Origin: Pholiota molesta
Taxonomy: Eukaryota > Basidiomycota > Agaricomycetes > Agaricales > Strophariaceae
Direction: 5' to 3'
NCBI GenBank assembly: GCA_014925825.1
Contig: JACGCK010000274.1
Coordinates: 1-53,448 of the forward strand
DNA: 53,448 bases
Shown here: in pieces, positions 35,282-45,350 of the stretch
Layout: each line of letters starts with the position of its first letter
How positions within the stretch are numbered: position 1 is the stretch's first letter
Notes under the pieces: model-generated
The model's database searches: none
What the model saw: only the letters and a program-made list of their open reading frames with translations
What the model was told of the DNA's origin: nothing
Program-made: the position numbers and the translations under genes

Positions 35282-37018
35282 TTACCCGATTATTCCATCC
35301 TTCCTGAGCCGGTGTATCTCTTCCTTTGTCATATTCAGCTCCTCCGTCAACACTTCGTCGGTATGATATCCCAGATCAGGACCCGCTGATACTGGCTGAG
35401 AATTGACGCCATCAAGGACAGGGAAGGTTCCCTGCATTTTTACCGTCCAGTCCTTCACAGGAACTTCCCTCACAGCATCGCGCGCCAAATTCTGCTCGTT
35501 CTTCACAACCTCCTCCACCGAAACCACGCGTCCAACAGCCACCCCAGCTTCGTTCATAGCTTCGATGACCTCATCCGCCGTACGCTGACTCGTCCACGCG
35601 GAAATGGCTTGTTCTATCTCTTCCTGGTGTGCCACGCGATGGTGATTCTGCTGGTAGCTGGGACCGGTGAGATCAGCGCGGTCAATAGCATTCATGAGGC
35701 GAGTGTATATCGTATCTCCATTGCCACCAATCACGACATATTCAGGGGTCGTTTGGCTTGCGGAATTGCCGTGGCATGGGTAGGCATTGGTCGGGACGAT
35801 TCCCGTGACTGAAGAGCCGGAGGGACCTCGTATCTTGCGAATAACATTTGGGTGTCAGAAGATCATATGTTCTCTCATGGTGGTTGGAAGGGCCCACCTT
35901 TCCTTTTCTATCATATTCAGGGATAATGCCTTCCATTAAATTCAACATGCTGTCGATAACGTCCATTAGAAAAAACCTCATTCGTTTAAGGTGGCGGGTG
36001 TACCTTTCCACGATGCTAACATCTACGGTTTTGCCTCGGGGTTCATTAACACCGTCGCCTATCTGCTTCTGTCTTGATAGCAAGGCTAAAACCTTCCAGG
36101 AAGAATTGATTCAGAGACAAAGACATTTCATCAAGATTAAGAACGCCAACCGTGCCAAAGGCTGCGTGCAAACCGGCGACCGAGTCTCCGAGGCTCATAT
36201 TTGGTCGCACAGGAGCTCCTGCTAATCTTCCTGTTTGCGGGTCCGGATAACCGTTGATGTAACGAAAGCCGGATTCTGCCTCGCAGACCGCAGCGTATCC
36301 CGGGCGCTGTGCCCAAGGACCAGTCTGACCGTAGCCACTTACGCGGGTGAAATCAGGGAAGGGTTATGAGCCCGTAGGTCTGTAGGTCCCAATCCCCATT
36401 TCTCCAGGGCTAATCGATTTTTTTGACATCAACAAAAGGTGCTCGGAAAGAAGGTAGCGATGGTGCTTACTGCCAGGCTTAAAGTTCTCCAATATCACGT
36501 CGCTCTTAATCGCGAGCCTTTTGACCAACCTAACCAGAATTGAATTCATACAACTTCAGCATCAACGTCTTGGAAAGGATAACAGAAAAAACTGACTCTC
36601 GGCCTTCGGGCTTGCGGAGATCAATAGCAACACTTTTCTTGTTGCGGCCAATGCTACGGAACCATGGACTCGTGCCATCCACATCGAGCTCGCGCCAGAC
36701 GCGTAAAGGATCGCCGATTTTGGTGGTTCTACTTTGATGACCTCTGCACCGAACTGGCTGTCGATAAATGACCCTTAAGTATCGTCCAAGAGACGGCAAA
36801 AAAAGACAGGTATTCTTACCCAAGGAGTTGACCGCAAACGGACCAGCAATGAGTTGGCCTAGCTCCAATACACGGATTCCACTTAGGGGTAAATCATTGG
36901 CTTTGGATGCTGTGATGCGTGGATTGACGTCTTGACAAGCCACAGAATCAGTAAGATGACATGGTTCTTCTAGCACTCGGCTTTGTAGAGCAACCCCACC
37001 TATTTTGGAAGAGGGCAT
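35282..37018 (-). CDS. Class III CoA-transferase (CaiB/BaiF family, SUGCT-like), with a single-base frameshift
   Basis: The minus-strand gene starts at the ATG at 37018 (MPSSKIGGVALQSR) and contains LSGIRVLELGQLIAGPFA, the family's opening motif. PPKIGDPLRVWRELDVDG, FRSIGRNKKSVAIDLRKPEG, VKRLAIKSDVILENFKPG, EKWGLGPTDLRAHNPSLI and SGYGQTGPWAQRPGYAAV follow, then VDVSIVE/SMLNLMEG and a typical C-terminal domain to 35282. Introns are short. After HNPSLI the frame runs into a stop unless one base is added at about 36349-36352, where gtgaaatc would be expected as gtgaaaatc. Because the protein is otherwise well conserved on both sides, this looks like a sequencing slip or a very recent mutation. 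Relatives move CoA between dicarboxylates such as succinate and glutarate or itaconate. Confidence 0.8.
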
Positions 37019-37724
37019 ACGGAACTTCAGCCCCTTTTCCTACTCGGCAAGCTCGTGGTATCATGAACGACATACGAGAAGTTTCTCTTCACTATAAATC
37101 CATTTAAATTCCACGAATCAAAGCCATCAGATCAAACTTACGCGTTTAGAAGTGGTAGAAGACTATGAGTGGTTGAAGCCTGAAGGTGCAGATATGACAC
37201 TGGATTCGGCCGGTAACTAAAGATCAGTAAGTAACTTTTCAGCATCTGTAAGGCTGTATTTCGATCCAGGTAATAGCTGAATGAAACTTACGCTAGACTT
37301 TCGACGTCCAACTCAGCGCTTGCCGGCGGTTCCTTGGGAGTTGACGTCGAGCTTCGATGTCAACGTTCAACCTCGTTCGACGTTAAGTATGGTGCACCAT
37401 TCGGCCGAAAAGCACCGATAATGATCTGCTTTCTTCTTCCCACACTGTTACAATTGCTGAGTCAGCGTTCCATAGGCGCCCATTGAATGCTCCAGTCTCC
37501 TGTCTCCAGGCGCGCCTCAAGGGCGCGCTCAACATTATCATACAATCCAAAACCAGGCGCTCAATACCATTTAGAAAGGATTAATTGCGTCCTGGGTACA
37601 ATTTATTATTCGAGTACATATTCTGCAGCAATCTCTAGTCTATTTTGCAAGAAAACCTTGTAAAAATCTACACCTACAATGGCCCATCCGCAATCCTTAG
37701 TACAAAAAGAGATACAAAATTCAG
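37019..37724. other. Intergenic region, partly duplicated at 39.6-39.8 kb
   Basis: No gene is visible. Pieces such as ccgaaaagcaccgataa (about 37408), tacatattctgcagcaatct (about 37616) and cacctacaatggcccatccg (about 37670) recur near 39645, 39741 and 39812. The F-box 3' flank therefore belongs to a segmental duplication. Confidence 0.6.
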
Positions 37725-39314
37725 TTAGACCCTGTCAACAGGGACAACATCATCAAACCAATATGCCGGGAAATTATCGAATTCAGAAAATGTCATGGTT
37801 GCGGTAAAGTGTAGGAGCAAATCCAGTTCCTCTATGTTCTTTTGTTTTTCCCATCTCTTTTCTGTTATCTTCAAATTGATTCCATTTTTACTGATCCTGA
37901 GCAAGTACCGAAATACCCGCAGCGGAACAATGATAAAGTCGTCCTTCGGGAGTTTGGTGTCCAAAGCGAAATAAACGGTATGCAGTGGTCTTCGCTTGTG
38001 ATCGGAGTTTTTCTGTCTGGTCATGGAGTGCTTTAACGCAGTGGCTAGATTACCCAATGGGATTACCAGTGTATTCCACGCCTGGCTATTGAGCTTCAGC
38101 CCATGATATATGAGCGTCCGGAGGTTTGGAAGAAAGCCGTCGTCCAGGGATGCCAAGCGTTTAAAGAGGAAGTCAGGTAATGTTGACCAGGCCATATTGG
38201 TTTCCGAGCACGTCAAGGACAATTCCGTGAGCGTTGGAAGAAGCTCTAGCGAGGCGAGGATGAAGGAAGGTGTAATGCAATGGAACTCGATATTTTCCAG
38301 GGAAAGAAAGGTGAGCCCTTTCCCTGAGTGTGCCAGGAATCGGGAGAAGTTGTCCAGACCAAGGGATATATTTGAACGTTGAAAATCATAAGTAAGCTTT
38401 CGTAGCGATGGGAGGGCCAGGCGTTCGAAGAGGGTATACATGACGTCGTCGTCTTCCATATAGTCCTTCGGGACAAGTTTCATAGAGCGGAGCGAAGTAT
38501 GTGTGAAAATAGGGGGAATTTTGTACGCCAAAGAATCATCGCAAATGTCTATAAAAGCACATTCGAGCAAGCCCGGAGCGCGCGCTAGAATTTCGAAGAT
38601 TTCATCGATGCTGGGCCGAGTAGCTAGAACTGAGGTGAGACAATTGGTCCATCCTACATCGACAGTTGCCAGCCAGAGTCCCCACATATGCAATTCCTTC
38701 AGACGCGGTGTTACCAGAGTGACGATAGGCGACGGATCGATGTATATCACTTTTGTGATATCCAGCTGCAGGTTTTCGAGAAGCGGTGCTTCGACGGGAA
38801 ATTTGCCTAAAAATGCCTTGCAGAGTTTTGTAGGAATGAACAAATTTAAAACCTTCCAGCGCTCAGAATATTGTCGGATGGTGTTAAATAATGGGGCTAT
38901 TTCCCGTCTAGAACGTTTCGTATACTCGGAGTCCTTTGCGAAGGCGATACGAATGAATAACGGCCTCGTTCCAGAGCGAGCTAACCACTGCGCGACGAGG
39001 CTTGCTTGAGTATACCACAAAGGATTGTATGTGATTCGCAGCGACGACCACAGTGCAGGAATATCAAATGCAATGTCTCGCCATCTCGTGCAAACAGATG
39101 CGAGGCGCAAAGGAGTTGCCGTGTCGAGAATGGAGGTACGCAATTGGACGGACTCCGCGTACCTGGTATCGTCATAATAGATCATGAAAACCCTCGCGGC
39201 AAGTTCAAAGGGGAGGTAGTAAGAGAGAGGGTCGTGTCTGTTATTGATTTGCCTGACCAGTGATTGTCGATCCGCCTCCAAATCGCCATTCTGGTCAAAC
39301 GATGGGTGGAGCAC
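37725..39314 (-). CDS. F-box-like protein of the Agaricomycete expanded family
   Basis: A single exon encodes 529 residues. After about 35 residues the F-box-like motif reads YYLPFELAARVFMIYYDD and later LRLASVCTRWRDIAFDIPAL, followed by WSSLRITYNP. This is the standard opening of the large Agaricomycete F-box family, in which the F-box binds Skp1 of an SCF ubiquitin ligase. The rest shows irregular leucine-rich repeats (PLLENLQLDI, TPRLKELHMWGLWL, LPSLRKLTYDF, GLTFLSLENIEFHC, LPTLTELSLTCSE, LPNLRTLIYHGL) that would bind a target. The C-terminal block (LPKDDFIIVPLRVFRYLLRI) is duplicated downstream in a truncated copy. The target is unknown. Confidence 0.8.
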   Translation of the reverse strand: MLHPSFDQNGDLEADRQSLVRQINNRHDPLSYYLPFELAARVFMIYYDDTRYAESVQLRTSILDTATPLRLASVCTRWRDIAFDIPALWSSLRITYNPLWYTQASLVAQWLARSGTRPLFIRIAFAKDSEYTKRSRREIAPLFNTIRQYSERWKVLNLFIPTKLCKAFLGKFPVEAPLLENLQLDITKVIYIDPSPIVTLVTPRLKELHMWGLWLATVDVGWTNCLTSVLATRPSIDEIFEILARAPGLLECAFIDICDDSLAYKIPPIFTHTSLRSMKLVPKDYMEDDDVMYTLFERLALPSLRKLTYDFQRSNISLGLDNFSRFLAHSGKGLTFLSLENIEFHCITPSFILASLELLPTLTELSLTCSETNMAWSTLPDFLFKRLASLDDGFLPNLRTLIYHGLKLNSQAWNTLVIPLGNLATALKHSMTRQKNSDHKRRPLHTVYFALDTKLPKDDFIIVPLRVFRYLLRISKNGINLKITEKRWEKQKNIEELDLLLHFTATMTFSEFDNFPAYWFDDVVPVDRV

Positions 39315-39859
39315 GTCAAAGGTTTCTAGCGTGGTACATGCTGTACAAGGGTATCTAGCTGAAAGTCTGCAAGCTTCAGGCGTTGGTGGATCGGAGGGGA
39401 TAAGGAATGTAGATCTTTTCCAACCGAGCCACTGAAGTTTATTTAAGATTTAGCACCTCACGATTATCATGGAGGAAAGCCTACCAGGTTTTCTACCTCG
39501 TTCGTGATAGGTTCTGAATCGTAGCTTCCAGGAGACATGCGTGTTCGAGTCTCGAATGTCACGCATCAGCTGCGCATCAGTCGCTCGGCTCTTGGGTTTG
39601 AAGTCAATCTCACGATATTACGGCAGATAAGGATATTCAAGGCCGAAAAGCACCGATAACGTCCAGGCGGCTCAACATCATTGAACAAATCCAAACCTAA
39701 GTGTTGAGCGCTGAGCCGAGCGCTCAATTCATTTATCCCAGTACATATTCTGCAGCAATCTCTACTAGTAAGTAGTCCTACCTTGCAAAAAAAATCTTGA
39801 AAAAATCTACACCTACAATGGCCCATCCGCAAACGTTACGAAGAGATAAGAGAGTCGGT
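39315..39859. other. Intergenic region between the F-box gene and its truncated copy
   Basis: It contains the F-box gene promoter and, from about 39640, sequence duplicated from the 3' flank of that gene. No further gene is seen. Confidence 0.5.
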
Positions 39860-40103
39860 TTATGCCGGGAACATGAAATCATCGAATTCAGAGAACGTCT
39901 TCCGATCCCAGTGTGAAAGCAAATCTAGTTCCTCCACATTCTCTTGTGTCCCCCGTATCTCTTCTGTTATCTTCAGGTTGACACCTCTTTTCCTAATCCT
40001 GAGGAAGTGACGAAAGATGTACACCGGAGCGTTGATGACGTCGTCTTTCGGGAGTTTATTGACCAAGGTGAAATAGACGTTCTGCAGTGGTCGTCGCTTT
40101 GTG
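39860..40103 (-). pseudogene. Truncated C-terminal copy of the F-box gene
   Basis: The minus-strand frame reads KRRPLQNVYFTLVNKLPKDD, then RHFLRIRKRGVNLKITE and EELDLLSHWDRKTFSEFDDF before a stop. It matches the last 80 residues of the upstream F-box protein with numerous substitutions. Clear homology ends at about 40103, close to where retroelement 1 begins. The N-terminal 85 percent is missing, including the F-box and most repeats. The 3' flank is duplicated too, so the copy arose from DNA duplication, not from an mRNA. Confidence 0.8.
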
Positions 40104-40889
40104 AGGATGGGAATTGGCGTACGCGGGAAATAGCGCGATAGCCCGATTAGGATGCGCGCACATCAAAACTCTCACGGACAATGAGTAAGGGTCGGCGCGC
40201 CCCACAAAGGACGTGGAAATAAAATACGCACCACCACGCGTGTTAACAATAAGAATGGGATGGAATTTAATAGAAAGAAAGCGCTATACGCTTCTTAGAG
40301 GATCCGTAGAATTGAGCACAAAGAGGCGGAGCGCACGCGGCGCGAGGCGCATCAAACAATGGACACGGCACCAATCAAAAGCGCGACGCACCATGCGGTG
40401 CTCGGATCGGATACGAGACAAAGAAATGGACACACAAAGGTCGACAATGGGAAATCTGGACGAGGACTCAAAGAAGAAAAATTTGTCAGTACAGCCACCA
40501 AGATAAATTTGAAAAAGAACGAACATGAGGCTCGCATACGGGGCACGAGGCGAGAGACAATGGCAGAGCGTGAATCTGAGCCGCATGGTACTCGAGGGCC
40601 CGACGGAGGTGACTCAGAAAATAAAGCAAACGGCGAGCGACATGAGGACGGTAGAATTTGTATAAATACTAGACATGTACAGTAGAATTTCCCCAGTGGA
40701 ATCCACCCCCAGTTTCACTCAATAGTTCTCAGTTCAGCTCTCAGTTCTCAGTCTGTTTTCGAAAGCGCCTAAAGTCGAAGGGCGCGAAGACAGTTCTATT
40801 AATAAATCTATCAACCTAGTTTACGGCGTCTCTTTGACACCCTTCGGCGACCACACCAGTCGCTGCGTACAGTAAATACCTCATTTACA
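40101..40889 (+). mobile_element. 5' LTR of retroelement 1 (left limit uncertain)
   Basis: The right limit is set by ...catttaca at 40889, followed by the spacer act and a primer-binding site. The left limit is not fixed because the partner LTR lies outside the window. A TG at 40101 directly follows the F-box homology, while TGTTAA at 40241 would pair better with the TTTACA end. Inside, tataaata at 40661 fits the LTR promoter and is followed by a repetitive agttctcag leader. Confidence 0.5.
40661..40668 (+). promoter_or_regulatory. TATA box in the LTR of retroelement 1
   Basis: tataaata lies about 230 bases before the primer-binding site, as expected for an LTR U3 promoter. Confidence 0.5.
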
Positions 40890-40892
40890 ACT

Positions 40893-40911
40893 TGGAGCCC
40901 ACCGCGAGGGG
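40893..40911 (+). other. Primer-binding site of retroelement 1
   Basis: tggagcccaccgcgagggg begins with TGG, the complement of a tRNA CCA end, three bases after the LTR. The identical 19 bases occur in the matching position of element 2. The implied tRNA 3' end has U as discriminator base, which in eukaryotes suggests tRNA-Cys. Confidence 0.6.
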
Positions 40912-41784
40912 GTTGTCAAAGAAATTCACCACGGATCGCGTACAACCATCCTCTAGTTACACATCATCCGACCTCGTATTTGGTCCACTACCGTACCCAG
41001 ACACATCGTACCGGGAACGCGCGCCAGATCAAACATCCGAAGAATCAATATCGTCGTCAGAAGAAAGTTCTGACGGATCATACGTCCGCCCACGTTTCGT
41101 ACAAGCATCTTGGCCAGATAATAAAGATCAAGATACCACTACCCAAAGCCCTGAAACACCACAACCGATGACATCCAGCTCCTCGCCGTCCATGCCGGGA
41201 CGTTCCCACCATTCGGCACCTAAATTTGATGGCACCCCTGCCCTATTAAATAATTTCTTCGATGAAGTCGAACAGCTAGCAGACACATGCAAGCTGGATG
41301 AAAGGCAGAAAATCGAATGGGCAATTAGATACGCACCAGTCGACGACGTCGAGCTCTGGAAACAGGTCCCAAATGCGAAGGGAGACGATTGGATGAAATT
41401 CAAATCGAATATCTATGCTCTTTATCCTGGATCCACCGGCGACCGCAAATATTCCATCGCAAACTTGGAATTACTCGTTGATAAATCAGCTGCAGTACCA
41501 ATGGAGTCATCCAAGCAGTATGGCGAATATTACCGCGCATTCTCCAAGATAGCGAATTTCCTCAAGGAAAAGGTCGCCTCACGGATAGAGAAATTAGCGG
41601 GTGCTTCCTCCAAGGATTTAATTATATTTTTAGAAACAAAGTACGCGCACAGTTACGAGCGGAAAATCCAACGCATCATACGGACGATCCATACCTGTTA
41701 GAACAAATAAGCTCGGCAGCGCAGTTTATTTTATCCTGCAATCACGACGATGTTGTCAGCGACACAGCGTCGAATCAAGTACCG

Positions 41785-41788
41785 GCGC
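41785..41788. repeat. Target-site duplication of element 2, left copy (gcgc)
   Basis: gcgc directly precedes the TGATG end of the left LTR and recurs at 53374-53377 after the right LTR. Removing one copy together with the element restores the gag frame VPAPTIKRE. Confidence 0.8.
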
Positions 41789-42667
41789 TGATGTGCCTTT
41801 CGTCGTATATAGTGTGTAAAGTGAAAGAAAGAAAAACAAACACCTAACAATGACACGGCGTGAGTGGCAAGTAGTGCGAGTTTGGGTTCTTGTTATCCTT
41901 CTCAGTCAAGGTCGGTCTAAGGATGAAATGCGAGGGTGCTCGTAAGACGAGTGTGGGGAGTCGGGGGAGCGGCGACGAGCGCGCAAGCACGGTGCGACTA
42001 GCGGGCGAGCGAGCACGGGGAAGGCGAGTAATGGAGGACGTGACGCGGTGAGACGAGTTAGAAACGAGTAGTACGCGGCGCGGCGAAGTGAGCGAGTTGC
42101 GAAGACGCAGTTACGAAAGTACACGCAGGCGAACGCAGCAGTTTTTACGAGGTACAATGAAATCTGTATTCCGTGGGGGGAAGCAAAAGTATCTTATTTG
42201 TGGGAATTACATGGTTTAAATACTAAGAAGTAACTGTCTGTACGGAGCTAACTTAATGAGACGCCTCGAGGACAAAGATGGTAGCGAGCGCGGCGAGACG
42301 CGCCGATGGAAACATATGAAATAAAAGCACCGGGGAATAAGAGAAGTGGGCGACAGAGCGCAAAGGTGCGAGCGAGAACGATCCAGACCTTGTCAGTCCA
42401 TATGCTGCGTCGGGAGACGATGCCGGGTGTTCTTGCGTGCGGGGCGATGAGCGTGTGCGTATGGACAGCGACGTGCGTGTTCGAGCGTTGCCGTGCGAGT
42501 GCGTGTGCTTGGTCACGTGGTACGGCCGCGACCCGGACTTGGTGATGATGCGTGGTGTATGAGCGCGTGCGCGCGCGCCCGAGGCGTGTGGCGAGTGCGG
42601 TACATGCGTGGCCGTGCGCATCCGTCTTGAGCGGTTTTCAGGGGGTATAGAGATGCGGGGCGCATCA
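41789..42667 (-). repeat. 3' LTR of element 2 (left copy)
   Basis: It begins tgatgtgcc and ends gcgcatca, with 5-bp inverted ends. It aligns end to end with 52510-53373 with no base substitution and about a dozen small indels. A tatttaaa motif on the minus strand (near 42213) may be the promoter. Confidence 0.9.
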
Positions 42668-42677
42668 TCTCCTCCTT
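42668..42677 (-). other. Polypurine tract of element 2
   Basis: The minus strand reads aaggaggaga directly against the start of the 3' LTR, where plus-strand DNA synthesis is primed. Confidence 0.7.
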
Positions 42678-42703
42678 ACTGAGCTTCTGACTGTCCGCAG
42701 TCA
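42669..42703. repeat. 35-bp direct repeat flanking the antisense module, left copy
   Basis: This segment matches 45319-45353 with two mismatches (gagcttctg versus gagctcttg). It contains the polypurine tract and a perfect hairpin, tgactgtccgcagtca (6-bp stem, 4-nt loop). Confidence 0.85.
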
Positions 42704-43222
42704 GCCGAGTCGCCGACGTGGATCTCCTCGCAAAGTCTTCTTTCGTCGGAATTCTCCGATCTCGTGGTATGTCAATCACTTGAGGCTTCTGGCTGGGCGA
42801 TGTTCTGCCGGAGGTTGGGCGCTCGTATCCTGACGTAAAACGCAGGGTAGTGAAGCAGCGCGCACGAGAGAGCGAGGCGTGGAACAGACTCGTCTGCGTA
42901 ATGATGAACGCTGCTCTCGTACAGATCGCAGATCGATCAGATCCGGGTCGTGCCGGGCCGGTTGCAGGACGGTACATGCGATCGCGGCGAGGACAACAAG
43001 TGCGCTAGGCGTCCGATAAGCTTTGGGGACTGTTCGATGGCCTGCTGATGACGAGAACGGGGCAGTGCCGTACGTATACACGTGTGGCGGATCTCCGAAA
43101 CGCTGTGGACTCCTGAAAAAAATAAAAAGAGGAGGGCCGTCCTCACAGGCTCCCCCCATCTCGCTTTCTTCCCTCGCTTTCTTCCTCGCCGCTCTTAACC
43201 TGCTATTCGCCCTTTCGCCGCC
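42704..43222. other. Upstream region of the antisense gene inside element 2
   Basis: No domain-bearing frame is visible. The last 60 bases before the ATG are CT-rich (ctttcttccctcgctttctt), as is usual in fungal promoters and leaders. This suggests that the antisense gene has its own promoter. Confidence 0.4.
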
Positions 43223-44990
43223 ATGCAATCGTCGATCACCGAGATGCTTATGACCGTGCGCTCTGTTGAAGGGGGCGAGTGGACTGGAATTCCGCGTACG
43301 GCCTTCTTGGCCAAGCTGGTGCGTATGCCGGCACTTGCTTCCTTTTTGCTAGCTAACCTCCATGCATCGTTTGCTCGATAGAAAACCCTTGAGATGTTTG
43401 TGAACACTCCCGGGGTCAATCCGGACTTGGACCCCGTCTCTCGCGCCGACTTCGACCAGCTGCTCGACCGTTTCCGTATCACCACTGCCGGCGACCCTGT
43501 CATGACTCCCTGGGGCGAAATTGTCCTCGTACGCCTGAGGGCCATTGGCGCGCGCTTGACGTTCGCGCAGGCGCCCATCCCCGAGGATCAGCAGACTGCG
43601 AATGGGGAAGAACAAACTGTCGATGAAGACACGGCGGGCGCGTTTGGGGAATCCATGGAAGTCGACCGGGAGGCTGGGTTTGCGACTGATACGGCCGCGC
43701 CATCGACGGCGGATGCTGATGCGCAGGCACCGGTGACGACAGCTGCCGTGGGACGATCTCCCTGGGACGCGCCGTCGACGGCGAATGCGGGTGCGCAGGG
43801 ACCGGCGCCAACGGCTACCGCGGGGCGATTTGACTGGGGTGCGCCATCGACGCCTACGCCGACTAGCCTTTGGAGGACTCCGGAGCCAGCTGGAACTTGG
43901 GGCCATCAGGTCAAGGCTGAGGTCATCGCATCGTCGGTCCAGCCGGACGCGGGCGCTAGCGAAGCCGCGGCGAATCGTTCGCGCGCAAAGACATCCGGGG
44001 AGCCGAAAGCGCAGGCTCCAGCCTCGTCGAAAGGGAAGGGTAAGATGCGAGCTCCGTCAGTCGTGGATGGTGCGGTGCCCAAGACGCGGGCGCTAGTGAA
44101 CGACTACCGCGGCGAGCCTCCAAAGGCCGCTAACTTCGTGCCAGGTGTCCATGAGGATGCTCCCGGAATTGTAAGTGTGCCTTCGCTTCTTGTATTCCGT
44201 CGTCGCTGAACACTTGTTACAGTGCGACTACTGCAACTCCAAGTCGCCTCCGAAACGCTGTTTCCATGCGATCATCCAGCCCCAGGGGGTCTACAAGTGC
44301 ACCAATTGCCGTCGCGACAAGAAGAAATGCTCCCATGCTAGCAAGATCACCGTCGAGGTCATGGAGGTTGAGCAACTCGAGGCTCCTACTCCGCCTCCCG
44401 CCCGTGCGCCTCCGGCGCTCCAGATGACGACTCCTGCCGGCGACACGCAAGCTCTTTCTGCGCCCACGTCGCCGCGCGCACCTTCCTCCGAGTTCCAGCA
44501 GGGTTCTTCTCGCCGTCCTAGCACGCGCGCTGTCCTTTCTGTCGAAATCCCGCCGTTGCCTGACAGTTACGTTCGCATGGGACCGCACCGCCTCATCCTC
44601 CCTTCGTATCCGGACGATCCTAGCATTACCGATCGACTCGCCTGCACGCTGTCCTACTTGCGGGGTGCCTACGACGAACAGAAAGAGCGTATCAAGTGGG
44701 TGGAACGCTTCCGTCGCGAGATGAAGATTCAGTGCGTCACCGGCCAGACGCACTCTATCAACTTCATCGACCATTCGCATAAACTTGTCGCCGCGCTTCA
44801 GGCGGATTCTCGTTCAGTCGACATCGGTTTCGCGCAGGCGCTCTTCGAGATGTTGATGCAGATGCGGGACTTTCGTGCGAGCGCTTTGGTGGGTGAAGAT
44901 AGTGGGGCGATCGAATATAACGATGCCTTTTGGGCAATGGTCGACATGGTCATCGAGTCGCTTGCGCGTTTGGGCTTTGGTGGCGATTGA
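43223..44990 (+). CDS. Antisense cargo gene of element 2: Cys/His-cluster protein, intron-containing
   Basis: Exons 43223-43318, 43382-44170 and 44223-44990 (both introns GT-AG, phase 0) give 550 residues, encoded on the strand opposite to gag-pol. Residues 33-130 form a compact region (KTLEMFVNTPGVNPDLDPVS, DFDQLLDRFRITTAGDPVMT). A long Ala/Thr/Pro-rich linker follows. At 296-333 lie two similar clusters, C-x2-C-x8-C-x-H and C-x2-C-x6-C-x-H. The second, CTNCRRDKKKCSH, resembles the first half of fungal Zn2Cys6 DNA-binding domains. The C-terminal 170 residues are predicted mostly helical, with a likely coiled coil (SYLRGAYDEQKERIKWVERF). It resembles no retroelement protein I know. A role in nucleic-acid binding or control of the element is inferred from the clusters only. 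Confidence 0.75.
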
Positions 44991-45350
44991 TACGGCGGTG
45001 GCGAACTTTTTTGTAGGGCGATCCGTGGTGTCTTTGTTGTTTCGTGCTGCTCCCCTGTATGTATGTAGGTCTTGAACAGGGGACTTCCTTCTTGCTGTGA
45101 TGTCTGCGTGATAAGAAGTATAAGTAAAGGATTTGAAGGCGACTCTAAGTGTCTTTCTAGTATGAGAATTCGTGCGAAATGAAGAATGAGAGAGGGGAGT
45201 GGTAGTGTCTGATATCTAATCGACTAAAGGGTCCGAGGCGAAATGAGCGAGTGAAATGTGATGAAAAAAATTGTAAACGCAGCGGTAAAATCGGAAAGTT
45301 GGTGTCGACCCGGGTATACTCCTCCTTACTGAGCTCTTGACTGTCCGCAG
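44991..45350. other. Region between the convergent antisense gene and pol of element 2
   Basis: This is 3' flanking sequence of both. It is AT-richer than its surroundings and ends in the second copy of the 35-bp repeat. No gene is seen. Confidence 0.5.

Larger units (their letters stand above)
40892..41788 (+). pseudogene. Gag of retroelement 1, interrupted by element 2
   Basis: The open frame (from about 40892, with no clear ATG; it runs through the primer-binding site) has a Ser-rich N-terminus. A gag-like helical domain follows: APKFDGTPALLNNFFDEVEQ, YAPVDDVELWKQVPNAKGDD and YSIANLELLVDKS. A single-base loss near 41680 (cggacg where cgggacg is expected) puts a stop at 41699-41701. Beyond it the gag frame goes on as DPYLLEQISSAAQFILSCNH and reaches NQVPA at the target site of element 2. 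It resumes after element 2 at 53378. The product would be the capsid-like protein of a Ty3/Gypsy element. Confidence 0.7.

Noticed and set aside
36299..36335. Apparent 36-nt intron (gtaagt...cacag on the minus strand) in the CoA-transferase that could explain the frame break
   Set aside because: It would remove the conserved SGYGQTGPWAQ motif and is shorter than any other intron here. A missing base is the simpler explanation.
41906..42621. Open frames inside the LTRs of element 2 (repeated in the right LTR)
   Set aside because: They occur in both LTRs because the LTRs are identical, and their composition is of low complexity. They are LTR sequence and not genes.
43349..43906. Minus-strand Arg-rich frames across the antisense gene of element 2
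   Set aside because: They mirror the GC-rich Ala/Thr/Pro linker codons. The plus-strand reading has introns, Cys clusters and an ordered C-terminus.
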